A program made the translations under genes and the position numbers. The notes under the pieces were generated by a model, which was not told the DNA's origin, did not search any database, and saw only the letters and a program-made list of their open reading frames with translations. DNA of 64,000 bases, taken from Nectonema munidae. Taxonomy: Eukaryota > Nematomorpha > Nectonematoida > Nectonematidae. Shown piece by piece: positions 34,255 to 49,200 of the stretch (the stretch's first letter is position 1; each line of letters starts with the position of its first letter). The stretch spans positions 124,001 through 188,000 of the forward strand of contig JAUIRK010001051.1 of the NCBI GenBank assembly GCA_030549495.1, in the 5' to 3' direction.

Positions 34255-37200
34255 GTAAATCCTTTACTTTTCAACCTTTTTATTACCTCTTTCATTCATT
34301 TTAGGAAGATAAACTTAGTTTTAAAATGAGCCATTATTCAAGTCTCATTTTTTCTGGGGTTTCCTTCTTTACAAAGGTTTTATCCTTCTCTTACAATCTG
34401 TTTTCACAAATAATTGTGATTAAAAGCCAGAATTTTGTCGATTTGGATGTTGCTCTACTTAGTTTTACTATTTTTGGTATATTTTTTTAATACTGTATAT
34501 TTACGTTATTTTTCTATTTAGTTATTTAGTATTAATATCTTATCCTCATTTGATGATAAAATGTTCTTATGCTAATAATGTTAGTCTTCTCTCAGACTTG
34601 AATAATTTTTGTATATTACTATTTAATATATTTTAATTTGTTTTAAGAAGAATAAGAACAAATTTATTAGAGTACACATGTTTGTTGTTAAATAATAATC
34701 ATAATATTTCACAAAGTTACAAGTTATAAAAAAATAAGTAAAAATAGTTTGTGTAGCTGGGCCCACACAAAGACTAATCAAAGTCGCTACCGTGTGTAAC
34801 CATTTCATATATAAAATCATTTTATAAAATTCCAACATTTATTTAATGAGTTTTACTATTTTTATTAAATATGAAAACAACGATGTTTGAAATATAAGTC
34901 CCAATGTTCCCATTTGGGAAAATAAGTAATTTCATCTTCGTCTGCTACTTGCTAATTTGATTTCTATGGTACTTAATGGGTTAACTGAAATGAAATAAAG
35001 TATATATAAATATTTACAAAGATATTTTAAAGAGAGAAAAAAAATATATATACAATATGTATAAACAGATATATAATAAATGATATATGATACATTGACA
35101 TATTATATAGAGAAAAATGCTACAGCCAAAATATATGGTGTTTGTTTCGAATGTGATACATAAAAAGTTTTGTTTTTACACTAAATTCCTGGTACATTTA
35201 TGGAAGAAACTTATTCGTTTTTATTCCCAATATTTTTATAAATTGGTTTGCTATTAAACTTATAATGCAATCAATAATTCCCTTTTTTTTAATTATCCTT
35301 TCTCAAATTTAAATATTATTTTTGGCTAAGTGATAACTTGTAACCTTCTCCACGAGTACTACAACTGCTATTCAGTGACGCACATCCATAAAAAATTTTA
35401 TTAAGCAAAGAAAAAAAAGGTTCAAAACCTTTAAAAAAGTATAAAAAAAAGGAGGCGTGGAGAACTTTTTCCTTTTATAATTCTCAACATTTATTATCTA
35501 AGAATTTTTATTCAATGAACACACCATTTTTATTATTTTTATCCGACATTACGCTTACATTCTTAGTTGTAAATTTCACAATAACTGCAGGGATTCTATC
35601 AAGACTGATTACCTTGTTTTTTATTGTTAAGCAAAAACACATTTGTTTTTCTGTAGGATTTATTGGCAGCATGAACACGATAAGTTCATATCAATTACTA
35701 TAATTCTGCCCATTCGCCAGATTCTAAGTACAAGGGGCAAAACTGATTTAAATAACGTCTGGGCTATAATAAAGGTCTCAGTTCTTTTATCGTTTTAACC
35801 CATTTGATTCGACCTAATCTATAAATCGCGCGCACGATTTTTCATTTTAAGTTTTAGTCTTATCTGTTACGGAGGGGGGGGGGCTTTATTATCTAATGTC
35901 CTTTCTTTTTCTCGGATCAAGCTGTTTTCTTAGGTGATATTGCAAAACGATGCTACATCCATATCAAATCAAATATATTCTCGTCTTCCCGCTCGTCTTA
36001 CGAGACACCAATAATATTTTTTACATATATTTCCGAATGATCCTTGTGCTAATGCGAAAAATATGCATGCGACTGCATCGCCTTGAATAATTCACTGTTT
36101 TCTCTTCTAGACAACTTGGAAACCAAATCGCGCTGTGCTAAGGAGAAGATGCAGATGCAGAGTGCCCTACTCACCCTAATGCATCAATCCTTGCTGTATA
36201 TTGGAGATCTCAACCGCTATGCTTGTGATTTTGATCACGCCACCCACTACCCCCTTGCTCAAAAGTCTTATTTTCAGGCCCTTTTCATCTTACCTGACCA
36301 TGGTATATCACTTTCTCTATCCCCTCTCATTTCATTCTTTAGCCAAATTTTAGAATTTCTTTCACTTTATGTAAGGGTTTTTTAACCCTTTGAGGCATGG
36401 GTTTTCTATCGTCTGCTTTCTTTATAAATTAAGCAGACGATTTTTGGACACTGGTGTCCCATTGTGCTTGAAAGGGTTAAGAAAGCTATTTTTATAATCT
36501 TATTTACACTAATGATGAGTGACAGAAATTGTTTTTATGGAATTGTATTCTTTACTCCAATTCAAATTTAGTTTGTCAAAACATTCATAACAGATTGGAA
36601 AGGCATATAAACAGCGCTGTGGACTCACAACATTTAATAGGAATCATGTTTATACATTGCATGTAATGCATGATTTAGTCGCTGAAAAGCTTTTTAAATC
36701 TTTTATGTCATCTAGCGATTTTCCGCTCCCCAGATTACACTATGAGAAGGGAAAAAGATTCCTAAATAACTTTATGTAGTATATTTTCATTCTTCTGAAT
36801 ATATTTTGTGATAAAGTGTGTTTGTTATCCAGAAATTTTTAATTGGAGCCGTTAGATCGGGATTGGGAAATGAAGCGCAAACGAATTAGGGTTTTTATTT
36901 TAAAATTTTTACACTTAGTTTTTTACATGACTTAATTTTTTAAATCAAGAACAAACTATTTTTTCTAAATGCATAGATACAGAAATATAGAAAAACATTT
37001 AGATGCAGAAACAACACATTTTATACTCTTTTTCTCACATTCAAAAACCTTTGGAATACTCAATTCGTAAAGTGCATTGCTAGCTTCAATTCGGAAGGGC
37101 ATATCTGGCGACTAGTATAAGGTCTAGTTAACACCCTGGCAGATACGCATAAATTTTAGGTATGTGGAGGGAATTCCTTTTTACAAAAACACTGAGGTGG

Positions 37201-40200
37201 AAAAATATTGGACACCTGACGAATATTTGTGTAATTAGTATTATACGGTCTGAAATTCGTATAAACCGGATTCAGAATGATCCTGATTTCTACGTAAACT
37301 CCATTTTTTATAGTCTCCTTTTTTGTATTCAAGAATCCTTAATGAAATTATTAAAAACCTCATGTTCCCAATACCGGCTTTCGGATTTTCACTATTTTAA
37401 AATAATAATTAAATTTTTTAATCCTTCAATATCGTTTATTATTTTTCTGCTTTTTTGTGCACATTTCCTGTATTTTCATTTATTCATATTTTCCCCATGA
37501 TCCTCTAATCAATTTGTATTCTACTTATATTTACTAATATTGTATTTATTCTTTGCACACTTTTCTTCTGCTCTCTTTTCTCTCCCGACGTATCGTTTTT
37601 TTCTGTCTAACGGATTATGAAAGATGGTCGCGCCAATATTTACCCTCGTCTTGAAACGATTTGCACTTTTAGATCTATTATTATTTGGTCTTACCAATTT
37701 TCACAGTTTCTCTGATTTTCTTTTCACATTTATTCATGTGAACGAATGTAACCTCTTTACAGTGAAGACCTTTATATTTAATTAACAGATTTATTGAGTT
37801 CCAAGTGTGTTCAATATGGAGAGATTTCACTATATTATATAACGTATATACGTGTGACTGTCGGGGTCGGTGTTTTTTCCTCCAAATTCCCACAATCCTT
37901 TGTGAGTGGCTGTGGTGCTTTTTTCCGAATCACGCGCTTGTATCACTTTTATAGGCATGCCTTTCAGCCAATTAGGAACGTTGTCTGGCTTCAAGTACGA
38001 GGGCATAGAAGCAGCCTACTATTATTTCCGCTGCATTCTCTGTAACTCCAGTTTCGAAGGCGCCGTAGAAAATCTGAAGCGCATCCTGCTTCGCTTTGAA
38101 AACAGTAATGCGGTGAATGTCAACAACACTACTCCCTCCTCTCCCGAAGAAACAGAGCTCATTTCTTTCGTGGCCAAGTTTTTCGCTGTTATCAAAGTCT
38201 TCTATTTTGAAGACAGCATGTAATTTTCCAATTTTCTCTAAACTGCCATTTGTTGTTGTTGTTGTTAGCCCCTATATTATACTATCTTTATGTGAGTATA
38301 ATCTATCAGTTCAAAAGAAAGCTTTGTTTAAACTGAGAGAGTATTTCCATAAAAGCAAACACTCTCAGGGAAAAGTGTAGAATTTTGTTACACTTTCGCA
38401 GCAGCAGCGATAAACCAGTGTAATTTCAGCCTACCCGCAAAAATCCACCATAAGGTACTGCTGGCTTTGCCATTCATTCTTCCTTTTACAAAGTGACCAA
38501 TAATTTTTCCAACTTCAATTATAATGAAGAGCCACATTATAGAAAACATAAATGTTATATGATAAAATCCTTTTGCACGAAGTTGAGGAGACAGGCTAAG
38601 TTCGCAAATTTGATATACTTGGAAACATTCGTCAACAAATCGCGGATTGACGTCTTTGAGAGGGAGCAATATGGTTGTAATTGTGAAAGAATAAACTATT
38701 CTTTAAAATATTTGCAAATTATCTAAATATACAACATCATACAGAATTATGAAATGAATAAATCGAGTAAAATTTTCTAAAATATTAAAATGTTGAAACG
38801 ATTTTTTTGATGAGAAATGTATTTTTATGCAAATTTAATGAAAAATATTTTTATATACGGACAAAATTTTTAAAATTTTAACTTGGAGAAAATATCCATT
38901 TTGATCATTGCTCTGTTTTTAAAACTTCGAATTCGTTGCGTCATCAACAAAATTCACACTTCGAGACAAAATGATTGATTAACAACTATTATACTTCGTT
39001 TAGGCAGTTAATTCATCTTAACCGGTTGTCGACTTTACAAAAATATGAATCGTCTGCTTTTATAAATGCTTTTTAATACAAATCTTCTGCTTTACATTAG
39101 ATATCGTCTGCTTATTCTGGCCGATAACGGGTTAAGGGAATATAGGCCCTAGTTCGCGTTAAACGTCGATTTAAACATCTGCGTGCAATGTTTGACTTAT
39201 CCCACCAACGATTTTTACTGTATATAAAGTGATGTATGCGGAGTCTCTGTGTACTCTACTCTACATGTTTCCCTACAAGCTTAACTTTAAGTGAGATTCT
39301 ATATTTATTGTTTTCATTTCTCAAGCCCATTTTTTATATTTAATTAATTTTGAGAAATTTGGAAAATATTAAATCCAAGATAATCCTTAAATTTATTTGT
39401 TTTTTCCCATTTTTTATATTTAATTAATTTTTTTAAGTAATATTTACAAAAAAATCGAATACTAAAAGTAAAAGGAATTTATTTAGCAAATGAGTTTTAT
39501 AATTTTTTAATTTTATCAATCTTCATATTTAAATGCCTAAAAATTGACAATTTGAAATATTCTATTCAAAATTTTACTCTATTTTATGCAATTTTATTTG
39601 ACTATAAAAAACGAAAATTGACGCCAATTTTAGGGGCGGGTAACATAAAATTCATCCGACGGCTTTTGCTAGATACGCTATTGGAAGCGTGAATTTAAAA
39701 TGAAAAAGGGCGGATTCAAAATCGAAATGTGCGAATTTGAAAAGAAAATCTTATGCTTTAAAAAATTAAAAAGAAAAAATTAATATGAATGTGAAAGTTT
39801 TTCTATATACGTCAAAATACATTAATGTGTAACAAACTTTAAATAAAAACTGTTAAAAAATTGTACTCTAAGCCAAAAATTTATCAAATTTATTTAATCA
39901 AAAGTTATTATTTATTTAGAAATTGTAGAAAAATTCTGATAATAATAGCTCTCAAAAAGGAGTACTTAAATTGGAAATTGAAACAAATATCTCGTAGTGT
40001 TGAAGTTGAAGCTAAGATAGATAAGTGTACTAAACAGAGATTAATTTTTCTAGTTTTTAAACCAATGATAGATTAACTTGTTTTCATGCGTTATGTTGCT
40101 ACCACTATATCATTTTTTAAAAGCACTCTGATCAAGAAAAAAGCAGAATGATTTCACTTTTATTTTTTTACTAAATATGATTAAAAGTTAAGTCTCTCTC

Positions 40201-43200
40201 CCTTCTCTTTCCACCGCTCTTTTTCAATATGTGAGAATTGGCCAAGGCATCACACGAATACGAATATAAAAAAGCTTGGTTAATATGCCCTTTGATTTAT
40301 AGTAGTGAAATCTGCTCTGTTAATTTTTCGAGAAGCGCCGGGTTAACCCATTAAGTCCCAATGTTCCCATTTGGGAACATAAGTAATTTCATCTTCGTCT
40401 GCTTTTTTTAATGACTTTGAATATAAATCGTCTGCGTTTTTTTTAAATATCGTCTGATTTCTATGGTACTTAATGGGTTAATAGTCGAATGACAATTTCA
40501 ATTTTATTTTCTTGAACACGCAGCGTTTCAACGATGCAGATGCAGAAGCTGTGTCAAGAGGTGCTCTCACTCTTCGCTGTCATGCTCTCTCAAGACGAAA
40601 AGACCGGACTGATGAATACGATGCCTAGCGACCGCGTTGATCGACGCAAGGAATGTGGTGCGTTCTCCTGTGACATGCTTGTCAAAATGATTGCTATCAT
40701 TTTTATGATTGTCTCCATCATGCAAAACACAGGCAAGCTGTCTTTTCATTATTTAAAGATTGCCAATCTAGGAATATCTCCAGGAACAATTAATTTGTAT
40801 ATACATTTAATTGCGTAGAGCATATATTTTTTCTGTAATTTCGTTTTTGCTGTTTAGAGAATGCTATGCAGTTGAAAAATAAATGTATGATACAAAACCA
40901 AGCAAGATTTTTTCATTATCACTAAGCTGAGTTTTGTGTATTCAAATGCTATCACATAAAAATCTTAATCGGAGCATGTTCATAAGAAAATGTTCTTTCC
41001 TTATAGAATAACATTTCAATGGATAAACAACTCACTGTTAAAACCCTTCTACTCTGACAATGCGCAAATGATGTTCGGGTCAATTTGACCCGAAACTCAC
41101 GTTAATGTTATTTTAGGTTTTAATTTGCTCACTATGAACTTGAAATGTTAAAAATAGGATTCTTCTTCGATATTACTTATTAAATTTCCTACAAAGGAAT
41201 CCGTTTTTTGAATTGATTTAATTTATACGTTTTGCATTTCCACATCATTGTAACATATGTTCTTTTTTTTACATATGTTTCTACACGTGATTTTCCTAGT
41301 TCTTCAAGAAACTTTTTTCTTTTTGTGTTGCGTTGTGATTCATTCCAAGAAGGATACTTTTCCAACCATAAAACTAAAGCATTATAAGCTGAAATATCTA
41401 TTATATTAGAAAATAGCCATTGGCCAACCTTTTTTTTGTTTTTTTACAGGTATAGGTTCATACAAGTTGATCTAGATTCTAGAGTATCAACTGCCCCTTT
41501 GTTTTATTATATTGCGAAATCATCTCAGGCTTTCTATCAACTCTTTTAGTTTGATCTTTTTTAGGGTGCGAATTTGGAGTTTTACCAGTAAAAATGTGCA
41601 TGTTTTGAGACATAAAAGCTCTTTGAATCCCACAAACTCCATATTTTTATGCCACATTTTGATGGCTTACTTGGCATGTGCTGTCCGAAAGCGCATCTGC
41701 CTCTAAAAGGCATAAGTTGTTCATCAACCTTAAAAAATTCTGAAGGCTTGCATGATTTGAGCAAATTTTAACCAATTTATCTCAAATTTCTTTTATTGGT
41801 CAAATTTGTCTTTTTGTTTCTTTATCATCTTACTCCCCTTGCTTTTAGTTTCGTATATGCATAATTTGATAAAAATTATTTAAGACTAGGTTTATCTTTC
41901 TACTCTAAAAGTAAGGGGAGCCAACGGTATATTTAAAAAGAATAAATATTTTTTGATTTGAACATTTTTCGAATCTTTGATTATATTTGACAAATATATT
42001 ATTTAAAATCGTGCACATTGCAAAATATAGGTAATAACTTTTATAACATCGTATGAGGTAGCAAATTATGAACAGAAAGTTTCATATTTTTTGATTTTTC
42101 AAAGAATATTTTTCGATTCTTTGATTACAGAATTTTATTTTGATTATTTGACAAATATATTATTTATTATCGTGAAAAATTGCAAAAATATAGGTAATAA
42201 CTTAAGTAACATCGTCTCCCCGAATGAGGTATATCAAATCTTACATCTAGCAAAATATGAACTGACAGGTTGGAGATGAACCATCACAGTATACAAGTTG
42301 GAGATAAACCATCGTAGTATACAGGTATATAGGTAATAACTTATGTAGCATCTTCTCCCCGAATGAGGTATATCAAATCTTACATCTAGCAGAATGTGAA
42401 CAGAAAGTTTAACATTGTCTCCCTAGTCCTTTGTACATGGAATAGAAACCATCGTAGTATACAGGTTGTAGATGACTCTCAAGTTATCTACCCGCGTTCA
42501 ACCCTACAGGACTATATATCAATTATACGCCACTTCGCCTAATCCCCCATTACTGATCAATATCATCATTCAAACTAGGTTATCCATTGCCAATATCTAG
42601 AAAGCAATAAAAGTAATGAAGCATACAGCACGCTATGATAGCTTCAAAACAATAACCTTTCACTCTTTTGAAAACCGCAAAAATAATTAAAATACTTTTG
42701 TGTATTTTATAATGGGATAAAAATTTTTGGACATAAGGGTGCTGGAACCAAATTAGGTTAAGAACCACTGACGTAGGGAAACGATGTACTAAATTCTTCC
42801 TTTGACTTTTAGGATCAAAGTATACTTCAATTGCTGTAGCTTTCAGCATTGGTTTCTGTACCTACATTCTTAATCAGCTTGTGAACGAGCTGAACTCTTT
42901 TTACCAAAATAAAAAAAGCACAACTCCAAACGACAACAACGTCAGCTGCAACAGCGAAGAAGCTCTTCCCAACAATAGTCATGGAGATGAAGAGGATTAC
43001 GAAGATGGTAAGATCTTTGAGCATGTCTTTCCTCGGTGAAATTGCCCAAACTGCACATTTAAGCTTTTCACCGTCATCAAAAACTGCTTTTTTTTCTTTA
43101 AATTTAGTTTTTATTAAATTTTCTAGTTAGTTAGTTAGTCATGGGGGTCATATTTCTTTGTATAATTGCAAATCAATTAGACTAGAATAAATAAATATTA

Positions 43201-46200
43201 ATAATATAGAAAATGATTTATTAAAAGTCTATTTTGGAAATCGACCAATTGGAATAAGCGAATTTGTAAATCAGGAAAAACTGCCTATCCTTAATATACG
43301 GCATAACTTTTTTTGCTATAATTCTGAAATTATACATTGTAATCTATCATTATATGTAATATTTATGATTATAAAATTACAGTCTAACCCTCTAATACCG
43401 CCTCCAATGGGATTAAGAAAAAATGGAGGGCTAACGAGGGTAGCGGTAAATCGAGACACCCTAATTTGTAGAATGCATTATATGAAACAAAAGGCACATT
43501 TTCAGAATTTTTTGAGAAGTGCTAAAAAAATTATTTTTTAATTTCCTAAAATCTACTGATACATCATTTTATCATATATGAAAAAATAAGAATTAAAATT
43601 TACTTTGATAAAAAATGTAAAATTATTTTTGTCTGAAATTGTGGGTTGAATCCAAACATTTTTCTAATTTTTATATAAATGATAACTCTTTGTTAGCCAT
43701 TCCTTTTTCTGTTTCTATCCAAGAATAATCAAAGCGTTTTGGTGCTGATTATTACTTTGATCTACTGATAGGATTTCAACAGTGTCATCAAAGTTTATAA
43801 ATTCATCTGAGGTCATCACTGAAAGAGCGTCAATATTGAGTTTAATTGCAGTTTTTTAATTGATTCATCTTTTGGCTCGCTATCTTTATCATTTGTGCTA
43901 TTGAATTCTGTAGCAATATTCTCAAGTTCAGTAACAAGGGCAGTGTGTCGCCCACAGTTTAAAATAGATTTTACAGAGTCTCAAGATTTTTGTTGTATCG
44001 AATAGCGCCAGCCAATGTGATATTGTAATCACTGGTTTTGTCTTGCTGATTCATTATTTGCTCGGACACTTTTTGTAGTATGGTTTAAAGTTGCGAGGTT
44101 TGCAAGTTGTTATAAGATATTTCGGGCCCAGGCGCTTTGTAGATTATCAGTAAAATTTTTCTTTGTTGAAACCGTATTTTTTAGTTCATCCAGGCTTTAT
44201 TATTAAAATCTTATTTTTAATTAAACTTTTTAAAACATACCGTGATTCTTTCATTTTGCTTCTTGACACCTTTGGTTACATTTTTTGCTGTAAGAGATTT
44301 ATTATGTAGTTGACGAAAAAATAAGCTTGTTTCATCTACATTGGAAATATTTTTAAACTCGTTTTGTTTTTAGTAATGAATTCTTGATTATTCCAGCACT
44401 TTCACCAGACAGATTCTAAGAGTTTATTGAGTATCTAAAATTTATAAAGCTATTCATTCGAATAAGTGACATTTTTGATGTCCAATTTTGTGCCAAGTTG
44501 CTTCGCTTTTCTCCTTAAAATCGGTTACATCATTATTACTTCGAATTTTGTAAAGCACAAAAAAGAACATCTAAATCTAAAAATTTAACTCTTTCTCGCT
44601 TTGATTTTGAAATTTCAGTAGTTTGTTTTTCTTCTGAATAATATCGTGCATAGTTCTTCTTTTAACATATTCTCCCCATAAGTTATAAAATAATCTAAAA
44701 CTTTTGATAAGCTACAACTTCTCATTTTAGGGCTACTGGTAGATTTAAGTTTATTTGTTTATATTAATTGGAATTCATATTTTAAACAATTTTATTAAAT
44801 AAAAAAATACACATTTTTTTACTAAGTCTTCACACAACATAAAAATTAATGACAAATCGGTTTTTCGCATTTATAAATAAATTCAATGATTCTTTTTAGA
44901 TATAATTTTTGAATCTGTTGAAGCCTCATTAAAATAAAAATTACGAAAACAGCATAAAATGCCATCATTAAGTAAGAGTAAAATAAACGTTCTAAAATTA
45001 ATCCTACATGAAAGAAACTTTTTTTTGAAATACAAAAGATAAGGTATTTTTAGAGCAATTAAATAACAAAAAATTGAAAGTTGTCATAGCTGAAGCTGAA
45101 TTTTATATTGAATACTTCATCCACGCACTTCAATGATCACTCTATTGTTTCGTGGTTTGCGCTTGCCTTATTTATACATAAGTGACATGGCAGGTTGGTT
45201 GAGATATTGGACTCAGCACGGAAGCCTCTGGGTTTGATTCCTCATCGATACCAATTTGTTCATAGTTTGACATAAGTGGTACATCAGTGCCTTGCCATAG
45301 CTTTACATATTATTTCTCTTGAAGCGTATTAAGTTTCATATGATATCCACAGTCCACAGTAAAGGGTATAAGCTTGGGGTGTTTTCATCGAGAAGGCACA
45401 ATTGCGCCGCTTGTATCGAACTATGAGGAAAGCAGGCTTGATGCGGGATCGAACCCAAGACCTATTGAAAGAAAACATTTGTTCATTTCTCTAAATTAAC
45501 ACATAAAAAGCAGTTGGATACGAGTATGTTTACTAAACTCTTTTAACCGATTAAGTACCATAGAAAGCAGACGATAGTTAAAAAAACGCAGACGATTTAT
45601 ATTCAAAGTCATTGAAAAAAGCAGACGAAGATGGAATTACTTATGTTCCCAAATGTGAACATTGGGACTTAATGGGTTAAAGGCCTTATTAAACTGGGCC
45701 GTGTTTAATCTCAGATAAAGCAAATGGCATTAAGTAAAACCTACATTACTGAATAAATAGGCTGCCTCATTTAAAATTAAAAATATCCAAAAACTAATAA
45801 ACACAAGTTTGTTTCTTTCAAATGTAATTTTTGAAATTCTTATGCGCTCGCGTATAACTCAAGTTTGAGCACTAGTTCTGAAGAGTATTTATTTCACTCA
45901 AACATTTTTAGATCACTTGGATGATGATGCATCCATATGCAATGGCTCAACTGCTGCCGCTATTAACTCTGTTTCTCGCTTTGACAATGACTACGATTAT
46001 TGCCTTAATGGAGCTAATAACATTTTGCAAGATTCTCGTCGTAGAAGAAAATTGAGTAAGGAACTTAGGAATTATGCCCATAATAAATTTTTTATATGCC
46101 TATTTATTTGAAAATACATATTTATAAACAAACTTTTTTTCCTCTACTTTGATACTTTTTTGTTCTAAAATGAGTTTTAAATCGAATATTATTTTAATGG

Positions 46201-49200
46201 ACACCTGTGATGTCCTTAAACGACATATGGCGCTGGGCATAAAACTATTCCAACGCTACGCTTGCCTTTGTTTTGACTGATCATAAAAAGTCATTCAAAA
46301 ATATTCTATTTCATTTATTTTCATTTGCAGGCGAAGCAAGCAACGAAGAAGTCAATGCTTTCTACAACGATCTTTCTTCAAAAGAAGAAATAGTTCTTTC
46401 TCAAGGTCTCCTTCAACTTATATTTTGGGCGTGTGAGCGAGGCAGAATGTGTGTATACACCACATTCACACTTTTTTTCATTTTCTATCCGATTTAGTCA
46501 GATCGAATAAGTTCAATCTGTTGCGCTTAGAAAGAAGCGCATTGAATTGAGGCGACGCAGTAATTTTTAAGTTGAAAATGAAATGTTTGTATTTACACGC
46601 CCGTTTCTCTCTGTTATCTGTTGTCTTTTAATTTTGTTTAAAAGAAGTTATGCCGGGAGTAAAGTGAATGCAAAAGTGTGTTCTTATTTTACAATATCTA
46701 TGCATGCAGTTTTCCTATATTAACAAAATTTATTTTAAAAACGATAAACATACAAATATTTGAAAGACAAAGATCTCTCCTGCATACACGTAATTTAAAG
46801 CTTTAATAATTTATACATGAAATGTGCAAATGAAAATTGAGGTATGTCTTATTATTATTATTATTATTGTAAGGACTTGTCATTATCATCATCATCCATT
46901 TTGCCTCCGAGGCGTGGTTATTGTTTCCAAAGAGTCGGGGTCAACCAGTTTCCTGCAACAACTACGATTGTAAGGACTAGTGAATTTTAATAATCACATT
47001 TTAAATTTAAAATTATAAAATTTTAATTTCATTTGGTTTAAATGAGTTGATAAGTTGTAAAAACTTCACATCTGTTGCAAATCTTTTCTAGGTAAAGTGA
47101 GGGTGGAATATACGCCGATTCTAAACTCCTAACTTATCAATAGGACTAATGAATTAACTAACTCAATAACTAAATAGATCAACTAACTCAATATCTGTTT
47201 TACTAGCTACAAAATAAATAAATTGAAGTTGAGTTTCACTCCATTTTTTACCTTGGTGTATATAATGTATTCATAGTGCTTATGTGCATTTAATTGATGT
47301 TAGTCGTATGTGTCTAGGCCAATGTGAGGCACTTATGTTTTTATTATAGTAGTTAAATCTGTGATCTGTGAAAAGTATTTATAATGACATTGTTTGGCTT
47401 CAATTTTTCTTTTCATCATGCAAATACTTTCTCTTGAAATAAGAAAACATATATTTGTGTTTGTGGTGCCGACTTTGGTTTGTTGGAAAGAATGGCTTGA
47501 TGCAAACATTCAAGATTTTCATTTTACTTTTAAGTGGATTCAAAGTAATTGAATTCATTTCCTACATTTTGCTTATCTGCCTCAAATGTAGACTTCGAAT
47601 CAAGTTGTTCATTCCAGCCAAAAAAGTTGACACGTGGTTTTCGGAATTTAATTTTTGGATTTCCAACTAAAAAGATGATAGTGAAGCTTTTCACCCATAT
47701 CGCTTCTATTTTTTTCCTTTGGGATATCAAATAGGTATTCATGATTTTCAGTTTAGATACGCAAGAAGATGACTTCTTTTTACCCTGTGTTTCATAACGA
47801 ATAACTTCTGCCTCATGCCTGTCTTTTGCTAAAGCTCCTTGTTCTTGTTTTCAAATGTGTAGAACCTTCTAAGCAGCCTTTTTTAAAGGGGAATAAGAAT
47901 TGTATGTGTTTATCAATTACATATATTCTTATGGATATCATGATCCTGCCCGGAATTCTGAGTCTAGGATTTACCTGGACTTTCCATTCCACTAAAATCC
48001 AGGAACGACCTCTTGTAATGCACAAATATACTTTGTTGTATTTTAATTTAGTAGAATTTATATTTCAAATATATGATAACAGCTCGGTAATCGATACAAT
48101 GCTAACGCTATCGCTTCGATTACCGTTTAATTCACGGCCATATCTGGCTATTGATTTTTCCTATAATGATAATCTTGAAAAAGGTAATATAGCTCTTCAT
48201 GTGAATATATATTATAAATATTAACATATATACACATTGTTTACTCCACTTTATTATTTTTGTGAACTCTCTTTTTTTATAATAAAATTCTGTCTCTCTC
48301 TCTCTCGAGTTAGTAACACGGCCTTAATATCTAGTCTTATCTTGATTACTACTAATAAAGTTAGAAGAATGTAGCCATAGTACTATTTAACCTTAAAAAT
48401 ATCTGGATTCTTCTGAGCAAGAAAGTTAGGATAAAAAACGGGAACTTCTTTTAAAACAAAATCAAAAGGTTTTACATTTCATGTACTTGGCTTCCAAACA
48501 TTTTTATCTTTTCTATTATGTTTCATAACTTTGCCATAAAATACAAATTATATATGATTGGAAAAATTCGTTGAACGATTTCTTCAAATAGTGTCTCATT
48601 TTTGTTCGTATATTCTAAAAATTGATGATGTATTTATTTTGGTATTTTATATTTTTTAAAGAATTCGGCATTAGCGATGAAGAAAATTGGACAGATGGAG
48701 AAAAAGAGTTCCTTAAAGAAGTGAATAAAGAAAAAGAAGAAGGACAGTATGATCATATATATGCTTAAGGGCGTGGTGGAGTTACTAGCCCATATTCAAA
48801 TTCTTAGATTTTTAATAAATCGACCATTCTCCTCTATCTGTTGACCCCGCGCGATTTTATTTACAAATATTTAGTGTTATGTTGTTAATTTTATCCAGCC
48901 AGGGCATTGCATTCAAAAAGTTTAGCGATCTGCTAAATTCTATTATTTCTTATCTTCCTTTCATTTCTGAAAGTTAAATGCAAGATATCCTAAAAGAGCA
49001 GTGATCAATCTGCGATTCCTCAAATGCCAATAGCAGTTAAAAAAAATTTTTTTAAAGGTTTTATGGATACTTTCCAAGCAAGCTAGCGCCTAACAGGTTT
49101 TATTACTATGAATAAATATTCGCTCAATTTAACATTTCCAATTTTCTCTATTTTGCTATGTGCTATGTAAAATATTTTTTCTTATCCACTTAAAATATTT

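Noticed and set aside
34623-34838. 71-codon minus-strand frame in SMG5 intron 2
   Set aside because: Low-complexity and hydrophobic; no start context or domain.
35870-35882. Run of G as a quadruplex or regulatory site
   Set aside because: A single short G-run in AT-rich DNA; no set of four runs.
47826-48025. Overlapping frames just before SMG5 exon 9 as an extra exon
   Set aside because: No acceptor/donor pair keeps phase with exons 8 and 9, and the peptide resembles nothing I know.
48292-48306. TC repeat as a feature
   Set aside because: Too short to matter; simple sequence in an intron.
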